Source: Thermoanaerobacterium sp.
GTDB lineage: Bacteria; Bacillota; Thermoanaerobacteria; Thermoanaerobacterales; Thermoanaerobacteraceae
DNA length: 5,711 nucleotides
Reading direction: 5' to 3'
NCBI GenBank assembly: GCA_029960905.1
Contig: JASBVU010000137.1
Location: forward strand, 1 to 5,711
Shown one piece after another: positions 1 through 5,711 of this stretch (its first letter is position 1; the number at the start of each line of letters is the position of its first letter). The notes under the pieces were generated by a model that ran no database searches, was not told the origin of the DNA, and saw only the letters and a list, made by a program, of their open reading frames with translations. Position numbers and translations under genes: made by a program.

Positions 1-927
1 ATAAGCCAGTTGAAGACCTCTAAAAGTATTAATATCTGGTTTTTCGAAAGATAGACTTCCAATTTTTATAATATCAAGATATCGTACACCTTCTACATAT
101 ACCCTATTTGGGAAATTCAAAGCGTATTGTATTGGTATTCTCATATCGGCAGTCGCCATCTCCGCAATAATACTTCCATCGATAAACTCAACCATTGAAT
201 GGATTATACTTTCTTTATGTACAACAACTTCTATTTTTTCTAATGACATATCAAAAAGCCATTTAGCTTCTATCACCTCAAATCCCTTATTCATGAGTGT
301 AGCAGAATCGATTGTTATCTTCTTGCCCATCTTCCAATTTGGATGATTTAAAGCTTCTTCAACTGTCACATATTTTAAATCGTTTAATGTTTTTCCTCTA
401 AATGGTCCTCCAGAGGCAGTTATAATCAATTTATTTACGAACTCTTTTTTCCCAGATTGAATGCATTGGTAAATCGCATTATGCTCACTATCAACAGGGA
501 GTATATTTATATTTTTCTCATTCGCCAGTCTTTTAATTATGTGCCCACCTGTAACTAAGCATTCCTTATTAGCAAGTGCAATATCATGTCCCGTTTCAAT
601 TGCTCTTATAGTAGGAATAAGTGCTGCTATGCCTTCAATGGCTACAACAACAGTTTGAACATCTGGAAGAGAAGCTACCTCGTTTATTCCCTCATCACCA
701 GAAAGAATCACTGTATCACCGTCAATCATATCTTTTAATTTTCTTGCACATGTTTCATCCTTTACAGCTACAAATTGCGGCTTGAACTCATCAATTTGAT
801 GTTTCATAAGGTCAATATTATTATAGCACGTAAGTCCTATAACTCGAAATTCATTTGACTTTCTTATTACATCAAGAGTTTGAGTTCCAATCGAACCTGT
901 AGAACCTAAAATAGCAATATTTTTCAT
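1..927 (-). CDS. dxr: 1-deoxy-D-xylulose 5-phosphate reductoisomerase (partial, C-terminus beyond the window)
   Basis: Cytosolic enzyme that rearranges and reduces 1-deoxy-D-xylulose 5-phosphate to MEP with NADPH and a divalent metal, the committed step of the non-mevalonate isoprenoid pathway. An open frame of 309 codons runs from ATG at 927 to the window edge with no stop. The N-terminus MKNIAILGSTGSIG carries the Rossmann nucleotide-binding motif (GSTGSIG, residues 8-14). LANKE (118-122) follows. The metal ligands are D146 and E148 in PVDSEH, and E217 in NKGFE. S172 in ASGGPF, H195/W198/M200 in the flexible loop HPNWKMG, and S208, N213 and K214 match known substrate-binding positions in the family. 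Full-length members have about 380-400 residues, so roughly 75-90 C-terminal residues are missing because of the window boundary, not a mutation. It is last in the visible gene string, 12 nt after cdsA. Its AAAGGAG site (934-940) overlaps the last codon of cdsA by one base. Confidence 0.97.
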   Translation of the reverse strand, partial: MKNIAILGSTGSIGTQTLDVIRKSNEFRVIGLTCYNNIDLMKHQIDEFKPQFVAVKDETCARKLKDMIDGDTVILSGDEGINEVASLPDVQTVVVAIEGIAALIPTIRAIETGHDIALANKECLVTGGHIIKRLANEKNINILPVDSEHNAIYQCIQSGKKEFVNKLIITASGGPFRGKTLNDLKYVTVEEALNHPNWKMGKKITIDSATLMNKGFEVIEAKWLFDMSLEKIEVVVHKESIIHSMVEFIDGSIIAEMATADMRIPIQYALNFPNRVYVEGVRYLDIIKIGSLSFEKPDINTFRGLQLAY

Positions 928-939
928 GCTTAACTCCTT

Positions 940-1722
940 TCATCTGTTTAAATACGTAAAGAAAATGTAAATACAAGGAGAAACGAATAAAATACTGTCA
1001 AATCTGTCTAGTATCCCACCATGTCCCGGAATAATTTTGCTAAAGTCTTTCGTATTGCAATTTCGTTTTATAAATGATGCAAAAAGATCACCTATTTGAG
1101 CCACTATACTACCTACAATGCTTAAAAAGATGATATAATAATAATTTAATTCCAGTTTTCCTCTAAATAAATACGTAAATAAAAGGCATCCTAATAATGA
1201 ACCTATTACGCCCCCAATTGAACCCTCAAATGTTTTATTAGGACTAATTGAAGGACATAATTTATTTTTACCTATGCGCTTTCCTATAAAATATGCAAAT
1301 GTATCTGTTAACCAAGAAATGATAAATATAAACCATACAAGTAAATAACCGCCGTTAATATCTCTTATTTTCCCTATGTACGAGAAAAAAATGACATATA
1401 TAATTCCTATAATCGTTATGGAAGTATCTTTTAAATTATATTTATGCAACATAATTGGAATAGAAAATATTACCATAGCTAAAAACACAAAAAAATCTAA
1501 AGAATCATAAGTATAACCAAAAATATAAAAAAATAAAACAGCCCCATAACCCATAAAATTTATAGGCTTTATTTCTGTGTTTTTAAACACTGCATAAAAT
1601 TCATATAATCCAATCAAGCTAATGGCAACTAAAAACAGCCTTAGATACCAGCCTCCCATAATTAATGCCGCAAAAACCAAAGGAAGTCCTATTACCGCAC
1701 TAAATATCCTTTTTTTTAACAT
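940..1722 (-). CDS. cdsA: Phosphatidate cytidylyltransferase (CDP-diacylglycerol synthase)
   Basis: Integral membrane enzyme that converts phosphatidic acid and CTP to CDP-diacylglycerol and pyrophosphate, the precursor of the acidic phospholipids. The 260-residue protein is mostly hydrophobic, with about eight membrane-spanning stretches between residues 8 and 258. The C-terminal family signature lies at residues 216-242: S-x-x-K-R, then K-D, then PGHGG-x-x-DR-x-D. Conserved D140 (WLTDTFAY) and the SPNKT-x-EG segment (160-167) are also present, so the cytidylyltransferase core is intact. Its length is normal for the family. The ATG at 1722 has AAGGAG (1731-1736) 8 nt upstream. It lies 17 nt after uppS and 12 nt before dxr, so it is almost certainly cotranscribed with both. 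The family assignment rests on the signature; no key residue is missing. Confidence 0.96.
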   Translation of the reverse strand: MLKKRIFSAVIGLPLVFAALIMGGWYLRLFLVAISLIGLYEFYAVFKNTEIKPINFMGYGAVLFFYIFGYTYDSLDFFVFLAMVIFSIPIMLHKYNLKDTSITIIGIIYVIFFSYIGKIRDINGGYLLVWFIFIISWLTDTFAYFIGKRIGKNKLCPSISPNKTFEGSIGGVIGSLLGCLLFTYLFRGKLELNYYYIIFLSIVGSIVAQIGDLFASFIKRNCNTKDFSKIIPGHGGILDRFDSILFVSPCIYIFFTYLNR

Positions 1723-1739
1723 AGATTCAACTCCTTAAT

Positions 1740-2501
1740 TCATATGCCGCCAAAACGCCTATTTCGCTTTTGGTAATCAAATATAGCCTGTAAAAGGTGG
1801 CTTTTTTCAAAATCTGGCCATAAAACATCAGAAAACCATAATTCAGAGTATGCTGACTGCCAAAGCATAAAATTGCTAATTCTCAATTCTCCACTTGGTC
1901 TTATAATCAAATCAGGGTCTGGCTGTCCTGATGTATATAAATTATCAGCAATAATATTTTCATCAATGTCATTTAAATCAATTTCACCGTTTAATAAAGA
2001 GTTGCCTATCTTTTTAAAAGCTCTAACTATTTCACTTCTTCCACCATAATTTAAAGCAATGTTTAAAGTAAGGCCAGTGTTATTTTTGGTTATTTCCTCA
2101 GATTCTTCTATCTTGATTCGACATTTTTCGGGTATCATTGATAAATCGCCAATAAAGTTTAATTTCACATTATTTTCATTCAATTCATTTACTTCACGTC
2201 CTAAATACTCTACCAGTAAGTCCATCAATCCATTAACTTCATCTGCAGGCCTTTTCCAATTTTCTGTCGAAAATGCATATAACGTCAGATATTTAATTCC
2301 GATTTCAGATGACGCTTTAACAATTCGCCTTACAGCTTCCATGCCAGCTCTATGTCCAAGTGTTCTTATGAAACCTCTTTTTTTCGCCCATCTACCATTC
2401 CCATCCATTATTATCGCCACATGTTTTGGAATATTATCTGCATCAAGTTTTTTCTCTATTTCTTCAGCAATATTTTTTTGTCGCCTCTTGATAAAACTCA
2501 T
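1740..2501 (-). CDS. uppS: Isoprenyl transferase (undecaprenyl diphosphate synthase)
   Basis: Cis-prenyltransferase that adds isopentenyl diphosphate units to farnesyl diphosphate to make the C55 undecaprenyl diphosphate carrier needed for peptidoglycan and other wall polymers. It is likely peripheral at the membrane. The 253-residue protein has the family landmarks in order: [17 protein letters not shown] (27-43) with catalytic D33, GHRAG (49-53), YAFSTENW (75-82), and the C-terminal block [15 protein letters not shown] (201-215) with diphosphate-binding R201 and R207. E220 in YSELWF is the expected Mg-binding glutamate. The first 20 or so residues are basic and variable, as is common. The ATG at 2501 has a strong AAGGAGG site (2509-2515) 7 nt upstream, which supports this start. 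A GC-rich hairpin lies in the 47-nt leader. Chain length (C55) is inferred from the family and bacterial context. Confidence 0.96.
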   Translation of the reverse strand: MSFIKRRQKNIAEEIEKKLDADNIPKHVAIIMDGNGRWAKKRGFIRTLGHRAGMEAVRRIVKASSEIGIKYLTLYAFSTENWKRPADEVNGLMDLLVEYLGREVNELNENNVKLNFIGDLSMIPEKCRIKIEESEEITKNNTGLTLNIALNYGGRSEIVRAFKKIGNSLLNGEIDLNDIDENIIADNLYTSGQPDPDLIIRPSGELRISNFMLWQSAYSELWFSDVLWPDFEKSHLLQAIFDYQKRNRRFGGI

Positions 2502-2529
2502 TAAATTTCCTCCTTATAATATGGGCAAT

Positions 2530-2549
2530 ACCCCCTCGAGTGAGGGGGT
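2530..2549 (-). promoter_or_regulatory. GC-rich intercistronic hairpin upstream of uppS
   Basis: A perfect 8-bp inverted repeat, ACCCCCTC (2530-2537) and GAGGGGGT (2542-2549), with a 4-nt loop. It begins at the stop codon of the small upstream gene and ends 14 nt before the uppS Shine-Dalgarno sequence. On the minus strand it is followed by ATTGCCC with no T-run, so it is not a standard terminator. It may act as an RNA processing or stability element, a pause site, or a modulator of uppS expression. A dispersed palindromic repeat is also possible. The structure is seen in the sequence; any function is inferred. Confidence 0.6.
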
Positions 2550-2725
2550 TAAAATTCAGCTACTATAACTGATAATATACCATCTTCAAATATCGTTTTT
2601 AAGACACGTCTTTGATATCCTCTATAATTTTTAGTAGGCTTGGTAACTATTATATTATATTGAACATTATTATTTTCTAAAATCTTTTTAGCCGTTTCAA
2701 TATCATAACCAATAATATCGATCAA
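2549..2725 (-). CDS. Small PASTA-like protein, 58 residues, TTG start
   Basis: A short frame not found by ATG-based scanning, reading (M)[17 protein letters not shown] at the N-terminus and [20 protein letters not shown] at the C-terminus. The start is TTG at 2725-2723, which overlaps the frr stop (TTGA arrangement). No in-frame ATG exists, but AAGGAGAT (2735-2742, inside frr) sits 9 nt upstream. The pattern D-x-x-G-x(5)-A-x-x-x-L near the start, followed by two short beta-strand-like stretches, resembles a single PASTA domain (the fold repeated in bacterial PBPs and Ser/Thr kinases). There is no signal peptide or membrane segment, so if made it is cytosolic. The product is rich in I, K and N, like its neighbours. 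Tight coupling to frr and the fill of the frr-uppS gap argue for a real gene. No function can be given; the PASTA link is by eye only. Confidence 0.7.
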   Translation of the reverse strand: MIDIIGYDIETAKKILENNNVQYNIIVTKPTKNYRGYQRRVLKTIFEDGILSVIVAEF

Positions 2726-3276
2726 ATTTCCATTATCTCCTTTTCCTTCTGATCTAAAATTTTGTCTATCTCTTTAATATACTTATCGGTGAGTTTTTGT
2801 ACATTTTCTTCGCTTTTTAATTTTTCATCTTCTGAAATCTCACCGTTTTTGTCCATCTTTTTAATAACATCGTTAGCATCTCTTCTAATCTGCCTTACTG
2901 CAACCTTGGCTTCTTCTCCTTTTTTGTGAACTAATTTAACAAGTTCTTTCCTTCTTTCTTCTGTTAAATCCGGAAAAACTAACCTGATTATTTTGCCATC
3001 AGAAGTAGGATTAATGTTTAAATCTGATTTTTGAATTGCTTTTTCAATTTCCGATATTTTTGATGTGTCCCACGGCTGAATGATTATTACTTTCGGTTCT
3101 GGTGCCGTAATTGTTGCTAACTTGTTTATTGGCGTCATCGTGCCATAGTAGTCAATTGATATTCTGTCTAAAAGTGCAGGATTGGCTCTACCGGCTCTTA
3201 TAGACATTAACTCATTTTTTAAAACTGCGATTGATTTTTTCATTTTTTCCTCGGTGTTTTTTAATAAGTCATCCAT
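2722..3276 (-). CDS. frr: Ribosome recycling factor
   Basis: Cytosolic factor that, with EF-G, splits the post-termination ribosome and releases mRNA and tRNA. The 184-residue length is typical (about 185). The two-domain layout is visible: helical domain I formed by residues 1-30 and 105-184, and beta-rich domain II in between (about 31-104). Diagnostic segments are [11 protein letters not shown] (27-37), the PWD block (68-70), [12 protein letters not shown] (88-99) and [10 protein letters not shown] (127-136), where R132 corresponds to the functionally important arginine of the E. coli protein. It starts 2 nt after the pyrH stop, and its Shine-Dalgarno lies in the pyrH coding end, so the two are probably translationally coupled. 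Its own stop overlaps the start of the next small gene. Nothing unusual is seen in the protein. Confidence 0.98.
   Translation of the reverse strand: MDDLLKNTEEKMKKSIAVLKNELMSIRAGRANPALLDRISIDYYGTMTPINKLATITAPEPKVIIIQPWDTSKISEIEKAIQKSDLNINPTSDGKIIRLVFPDLTEERRKELVKLVHKKGEEAKVAVRQIRRDANDVIKKMDKNGEISEDEKLKSEENVQKLTDKYIKEIDKILDQKEKEIMEI
2735..2742 (-). promoter_or_regulatory. Ribosome binding site of the small TTG-start gene, inside frr
   Basis: AAGGAGAT on the minus strand lies within the last codons of frr, 9 nt before the TTG at 2725. It is the only Shine-Dalgarno match that can serve this frame and is the main reason for choosing TTG. The overlap with frr suggests translational coupling. Confidence 0.6.
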
Positions 3277-3278
3277 TG

Positions 3279-3998
<720 letters not shown>

Positions 3999-4047
3999 TC
4001 ATTTTATTATTCTATAAAAATATTAAAAATCCTTCATAAATCTATTA

Positions 4048-4075
4048 AAAATAGGACACAACCGTGTCCTATTTT
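4048..4075 (-). terminator. Rho-independent terminator after tsf
   Basis: A 12-bp perfect stem (4048-4059 paired with 4064-4075) with a 4-nt loop. On the minus strand it reads AAAATAGGACAC, loop GGTT, GTGTCCTATTTT, then TAATAG. The T-run at the 3' foot is partly inside the stem, as is usual for A/T-flanked intrinsic terminators. It lies 16 nt after the tsf stop and should end most rpsB-tsf transcripts. Because the stem is symmetrical with A and T runs at its feet, it could also stop plus-strand transcription, but no plus-strand gene is seen here. Confidence 0.82.
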
Positions 4076-4091
4076 GGTTGCCTATTTAATT

Positions 4092-4709
4092 TTATTCTTC
4101 TTCTTGAGAATTTTCAATACCTTCTCCTCTTTCAAACCTTACAAATCTTCTTATTATTATATTTTCACCAAGTTTAGCAATCAATTCATTTAATAAATCT
4201 TTTATTGTTTTGCTATCATCTCTTATATACAATTGTTCCAATAGGCAATTTTCTTTATAGAATTTTTCAAGTCTTCCTTCAATTATTCTGTCAATTACTT
4301 GGGCTGGTTTACCTTCATTTAATGATTGTGCCTTTAAAATTTCTCTTTCTTTCTCAATAACTTCTTGCGGCACATCTTCTCTCTTTATGTATTGTGGATT
4401 TGCTGCAGCGATTTGCATGCATATTTCCTTTACGAAAGATTTAAAATCATCCGTATTAGCAACAAAATCAGTCTCACAGTTTACTTCAACAAGAACACCG
4501 ATTCTGCCACCACCATGAATATACGATTCAACTAATCCTTCATTTGCAACTCTACCAGCTTTTTTAGCAGCCGCTGCTAGTCCTCTTTCTCTTAATATAT
4601 CAATTGCCTTTTCAATATCACCATTAGAATCAGTAAGCGCTCTTTTGCAATCCATCATACCTGCTCCAGTACGCTCTCTAAGTTCTTTAACTTGTTGTGC
4701 AGAAATCAT
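4092..4709 (-). CDS. tsf: Elongation factor Ts (short form)
   Basis: Guanine-nucleotide exchange factor that releases GDP from EF-Tu so that EF-Tu can be reloaded with GTP. The UBA-like N-terminal domain (residues 1 to about 40) carries the first family signature, [16 protein letters not shown] (10-25). The second, [11 protein letters not shown] (75-85), includes the TDFV motif that contacts EF-Tu. The C-terminal [17 protein letters not shown] (181-197) is also typical. At 205 residues it is much shorter than the E. coli protein (about 283) and belongs to the short class with one core subdomain, as in Thermus and many clostridia, so it is not truncated. The acidic tail is SQEEE. The ATG at 4709 has GGAGGT (4716-4721) 6 nt upstream. 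It is cotranscribed with rpsB across a 61-nt spacer that contains a hairpin, and a terminator follows it. Confidence 0.98.
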   Translation of the reverse strand: MISAQQVKELRERTGAGMMDCKRALTDSNGDIEKAIDILRERGLAAAAKKAGRVANEGLVESYIHGGGRIGVLVEVNCETDFVANTDDFKSFVKEICMQIAAANPQYIKREDVPQEVIEKEREILKAQSLNEGKPAQVIDRIIEGRLEKFYKENCLLEQLYIRDDSKTIKDLLNELIAKLGENIIIRRFVRFERGEGIENSQEEE

Positions 4710-4736
4710 AATCTTACCTCCATCCTAATATAATTT

Positions 4737-4763
4737 ATGGTAAGGATGAAAATTCCTTACCAT
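4737..4763 (-). promoter_or_regulatory. Hairpin in the rpsB-tsf spacer
   Basis: A 10-bp perfect inverted repeat, ATGGTAAGGA (4737-4746) and TCCTTACCAT (4754-4763), with a 7-nt loop. It begins 7 nt after the rpsB stop and ends 15 nt before the tsf Shine-Dalgarno. On the minus strand AAATTATATT follows rather than a U-run, so it looks like a pause, processing or stability hairpin, not a full terminator. CTTACC in its 3' arm could also pair with GGTAAG that overlaps the tsf ribosome binding site (4713-4718). The stem is seen directly; the role is inferred. Confidence 0.6.
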
Positions 4764-4770
4764 TCTAAAA

Positions 4771-5478
4771 TCACTCTTCAACCGCAGTTAATTGTTCACC
4801 CTGTTTAGCCTCAATTACAGCATCAGCTATCTTTGAAGCTATTAATTTTACCGCGCGAATTGCATCATCATTGCCCGGTATAGGATAATCTACTTCTTCA
4901 GGATCGCAATTTGTATCAACAATTGCAACGATAGGAATATCGAGATTTTTAGCTTCAGCGATGGCAATTGCCTCTTTTTTAGGATCAACTACAAAAAGCA
5001 CTGATGGAAGGCTATTCATGTTTTCTATTCCACCTAAATACTTTTGAAGTTTTTCCTTTTCTTTTCTAAGCTTTATAACCTCTTTTTTAGGTAAAACTTC
5101 GAATGTGCCATCCTCTTCCATCTTTTTTAACTCTTTAAGTCTCTCTACTCTGCTCCTAATTGTCTTGTAATTGGTCAACATTCCACCAAGCCATCTTTGA
5201 TTGACATAGTACATTCCGCATCTTTCTGCTTCTTCTTTAACAGAATCCTGAGCTTGTTTCTTTGTACCTACAAATAAAACAGTACCATCATTTGAAACTA
5301 CTTCTTTTATAAAATCGTATGCTTCCTCTATCTTTTTTACCGTTTTTTGAAGATCTATAATATATATCCCATTCCTCTCGGTAAAAATATAGGGAGCCAT
5401 CTTAGGATTCCATCTTCTTGTTTGATGACCGAAATGCACACCAGCTTCTAACAATTGTTTCATTGATATAACTGACAT
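4771..5478 (-). CDS. rpsB: 30S ribosomal protein S2
   Basis: Structural protein of the small ribosomal subunit. It binds late at the head-body junction, near S1 in bacteria that have it. The 235-residue length is normal. Family segments are [22 protein letters not shown] (6-27, the first S2 signature region), IYIIDLQKT (38-46), GTKKQAQ (71-77), RWLGGMLTN (95-103), a charged helical hairpin at about 105-148, and the C-terminal [10 protein letters not shown] (201-210). The start ATG at 5478 is preferred over the ATG at 5463 (Met6) because a full anti-Shine-Dalgarno match, AGGAGGTGA (5483-5491), precedes it at correct spacing and the [13 protein letters not shown] start is common in related bacteria. 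It heads the rpsB-tsf unit behind its own promoter and a structured leader, which suggests feedback control like that known for S2 in enteric bacteria. Confidence 0.98.
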   Translation of the reverse strand: MSVISMKQLLEAGVHFGHQTRRWNPKMAPYIFTERNGIYIIDLQKTVKKIEEAYDFIKEVVSNDGTVLFVGTKKQAQDSVKEEAERCGMYYVNQRWLGGMLTNYKTIRSRVERLKELKKMEEDGTFEVLPKKEVIKLRKEKEKLQKYLGGIENMNSLPSVLFVVDPKKEAIAIAEAKNLDIPIVAIVDTNCDPEEVDYPIPGNDDAIRAVKLIASKIADAVIEAKQGEQLTAVEE

Positions 5479-5489
5479 CTTCTCACCTC

Positions 5490-5559
5490 CTGGTTATTCC
5501 TCCGTTCAAATCATCTCACAAAACAACCATTATGGCACCAGTTTTATGATCTTTGAACG
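5490..5559 (-). ncRNA. Structured rpsB leader, candidate S2 autoregulatory RNA
   Basis: The leader can fold into a nested stem-loop. The outer stem pairs CGTTCAAA (5552-5559) with TTTGAACG (5503-5510). After a 2-nt bulge, TCAT (5546-5549) pairs with ATGA (5511-5514). AAAAC (5541-5545) then pairs with GTTTT (5520-5524), enclosing a GC-containing apical part that includes GCCA and TGGT. CTGGT (5537-5541) is also complementary to ACCAG (5490-5494), which abuts and overlaps the rpsB Shine-Dalgarno, so a pseudoknot or alternative fold could block initiation. The pairings are exact in the sequence. A role in feedback by S2 is inferred; S2 leader control is established in gammaproteobacteria, but I do not recognise this fold as a named family. 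Confidence 0.55.
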
Positions 5560-5576
5560 TGCGTTATCCACTGATT

Positions 5577-5605
5577 AATATATTATATTATGGTATTTTT
5601 GTCAA
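5577..5605 (-). promoter_or_regulatory. Sigma-A-type promoter for rpsB-tsf
   Basis: On the minus strand a perfect -35 TTGACA (5600-5605) is followed by 17 nt and TATATT (5577-5582, one mismatch to TATAAT). A start point near 5570 would give a leader of about 90 nt. The region just upstream (5606-5626) is A/T-tract rich, ATAAAAATTTAAAATT, and resembles an UP element, as expected for a strong ribosomal-protein promoter. A perfect TATAAT also occurs 12 nt after the -35, which is too close to pair with it. Confidence 0.78.
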
Positions 5606-5614
5606 TACAATTTT

Positions 5615-5648
5615 AAATTTTTATGTCCATATGACCTAATAAAAATTT
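5615..5648. repeat. A/T inverted repeat just upstream of the rpsB promoter
   Basis: AAATTTTTAT (5615-5624) and ATAAAAATTT (5639-5648) form a perfect 10-bp inverted repeat around a 14-nt centre that contains CATATG. The right end of the rpsB promoter (its -35) lies 10 nt away. It could be a protein-binding site, a weak terminator for something to the right on the minus strand, or simply A/T tracts acting as an UP element. An all-A/T stem is a weak signal in DNA of this composition. Confidence 0.35.
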
Positions 5649-5679
5649 TTTTCTCTCTTTTTGCAAGGTCTTTCCATCC

Positions 5680-5708
5680 ATTTTATTTTTATCTTTTTTA
5701 GTTGACAA
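5680..5708 (-). promoter_or_regulatory. Possible second, distal promoter
   Basis: On the minus strand TTGTCA (5703-5708), 17 nt, TAAAAT (5680-5685): five of six matches at each hexamer with ideal spacing. It would start transcription near 5673, upstream of the main rpsB promoter. The region is very A/T-rich, so chance matches are likely, and the window ends here. Confidence 0.3.
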
Positions 5709-5711
5709 TTA

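Noticed and set aside
1..927. dxr considered as a pseudogene because no stop is seen
   Set aside because: The frame is unbroken to the window edge and all visible active-site residues are present; the missing end is due to the window boundary.
2059..2568. Plus-strand open frame of 169 codons opposite uppS and the small gene
   Set aside because: It is antisense to the well-supported uppS, has no recognisable domain or convincing ribosome binding site, and its low-complexity S/F/I/L-rich product is typical of a shadow frame.
4009..4039. Possible pyrH promoter with a -10 such as TATAGA or TAGAAT on the minus strand
   Set aside because: At 17-18 nt spacing the matching -35 hexamers (TTATGA, TATGAA) have only about half the consensus bases, and A/T-rich DNA gives such -10 matches freely, so it is not listed as a feature.
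4092..4709. tsf considered as truncated because it is about 80 residues shorter than the E. coli protein
   Set aside because: Both signatures and the usual C-terminal segment are present, and short EF-Ts proteins are normal in Thermus and many Firmicutes.
5613..5681. Short minus-strand frame of 22 codons upstream of the rpsB promoter (starts MDGKTLQKER, ends at TAA)
   Set aside because: No ribosome binding site precedes the ATG, the length is within chance for this region, and the frame overlaps the inverted repeat and UP-like tracts. It could be the tail of nothing visible: an in-frame TAA lies right at the window edge.
5702..5707. TTGACA on the plus strand at the right edge
   Set aside because: It could be the -35 of a divergent plus-strand promoter, but the -10 and any gene would lie outside the window, so it cannot be judged.

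Overview
The window is a conserved housekeeping cluster from a low-GC Firmicute, and every gene in it reads on the minus strand. The gene order (rpsB, tsf, pyrH, frr, a very small gene, uppS, cdsA, dxr), the AT-rich base use, the strong AGGAGG-type ribosome binding sites and the short EF-Ts (205 residues) fit an anaerobic clostridial or Thermoanaerobacterales bacterium. The genus is inferred from general resemblance and was not checked by any search.

In transcription order (right to left), 5711-5479 is a non-coding region. It holds a good sigma-A-type promoter with an A/T-rich upstream region, followed by a leader of about 90 nt that can fold into a long stem-loop next to the rpsB ribosome binding site. 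Then come rpsB (ribosomal protein S2) and tsf (EF-Ts), separated by a 61-nt spacer with a hairpin. A rho-independent terminator follows tsf. Next come pyrH (UMP kinase) and frr (ribosome recycling factor), 2 nt apart, then a 58-residue gene that starts with TTG and overlaps the frr stop. A GC-rich hairpin separates that small gene from uppS (undecaprenyl diphosphate synthase). cdsA (CDP-diacylglycerol synthase) and dxr (DXP reductoisomerase) follow with 17- and 12-nt spacers. dxr runs off the left edge, so its C-terminus is missing.

The genes fall into two functional blocks. rpsB, tsf and frr serve translation, with pyrH supplying UDP. dxr, uppS and cdsA serve isoprenoid, lipid-carrier and phospholipid synthesis for the envelope. 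Dxr makes MEP for isoprenoids, UppS condenses isoprenoid units into the C55 carrier used for cell-wall synthesis, and CdsA makes CDP-diacylglycerol for phospholipids.

I see no mobile element, CRISPR array, tRNA, rRNA or defence system, and nothing that looks like a wholly new system. The parts worth a second look are the rpsB leader RNA, the short PASTA-like gene between frr and uppS, and the intercistronic hairpins before uppS and tsf.
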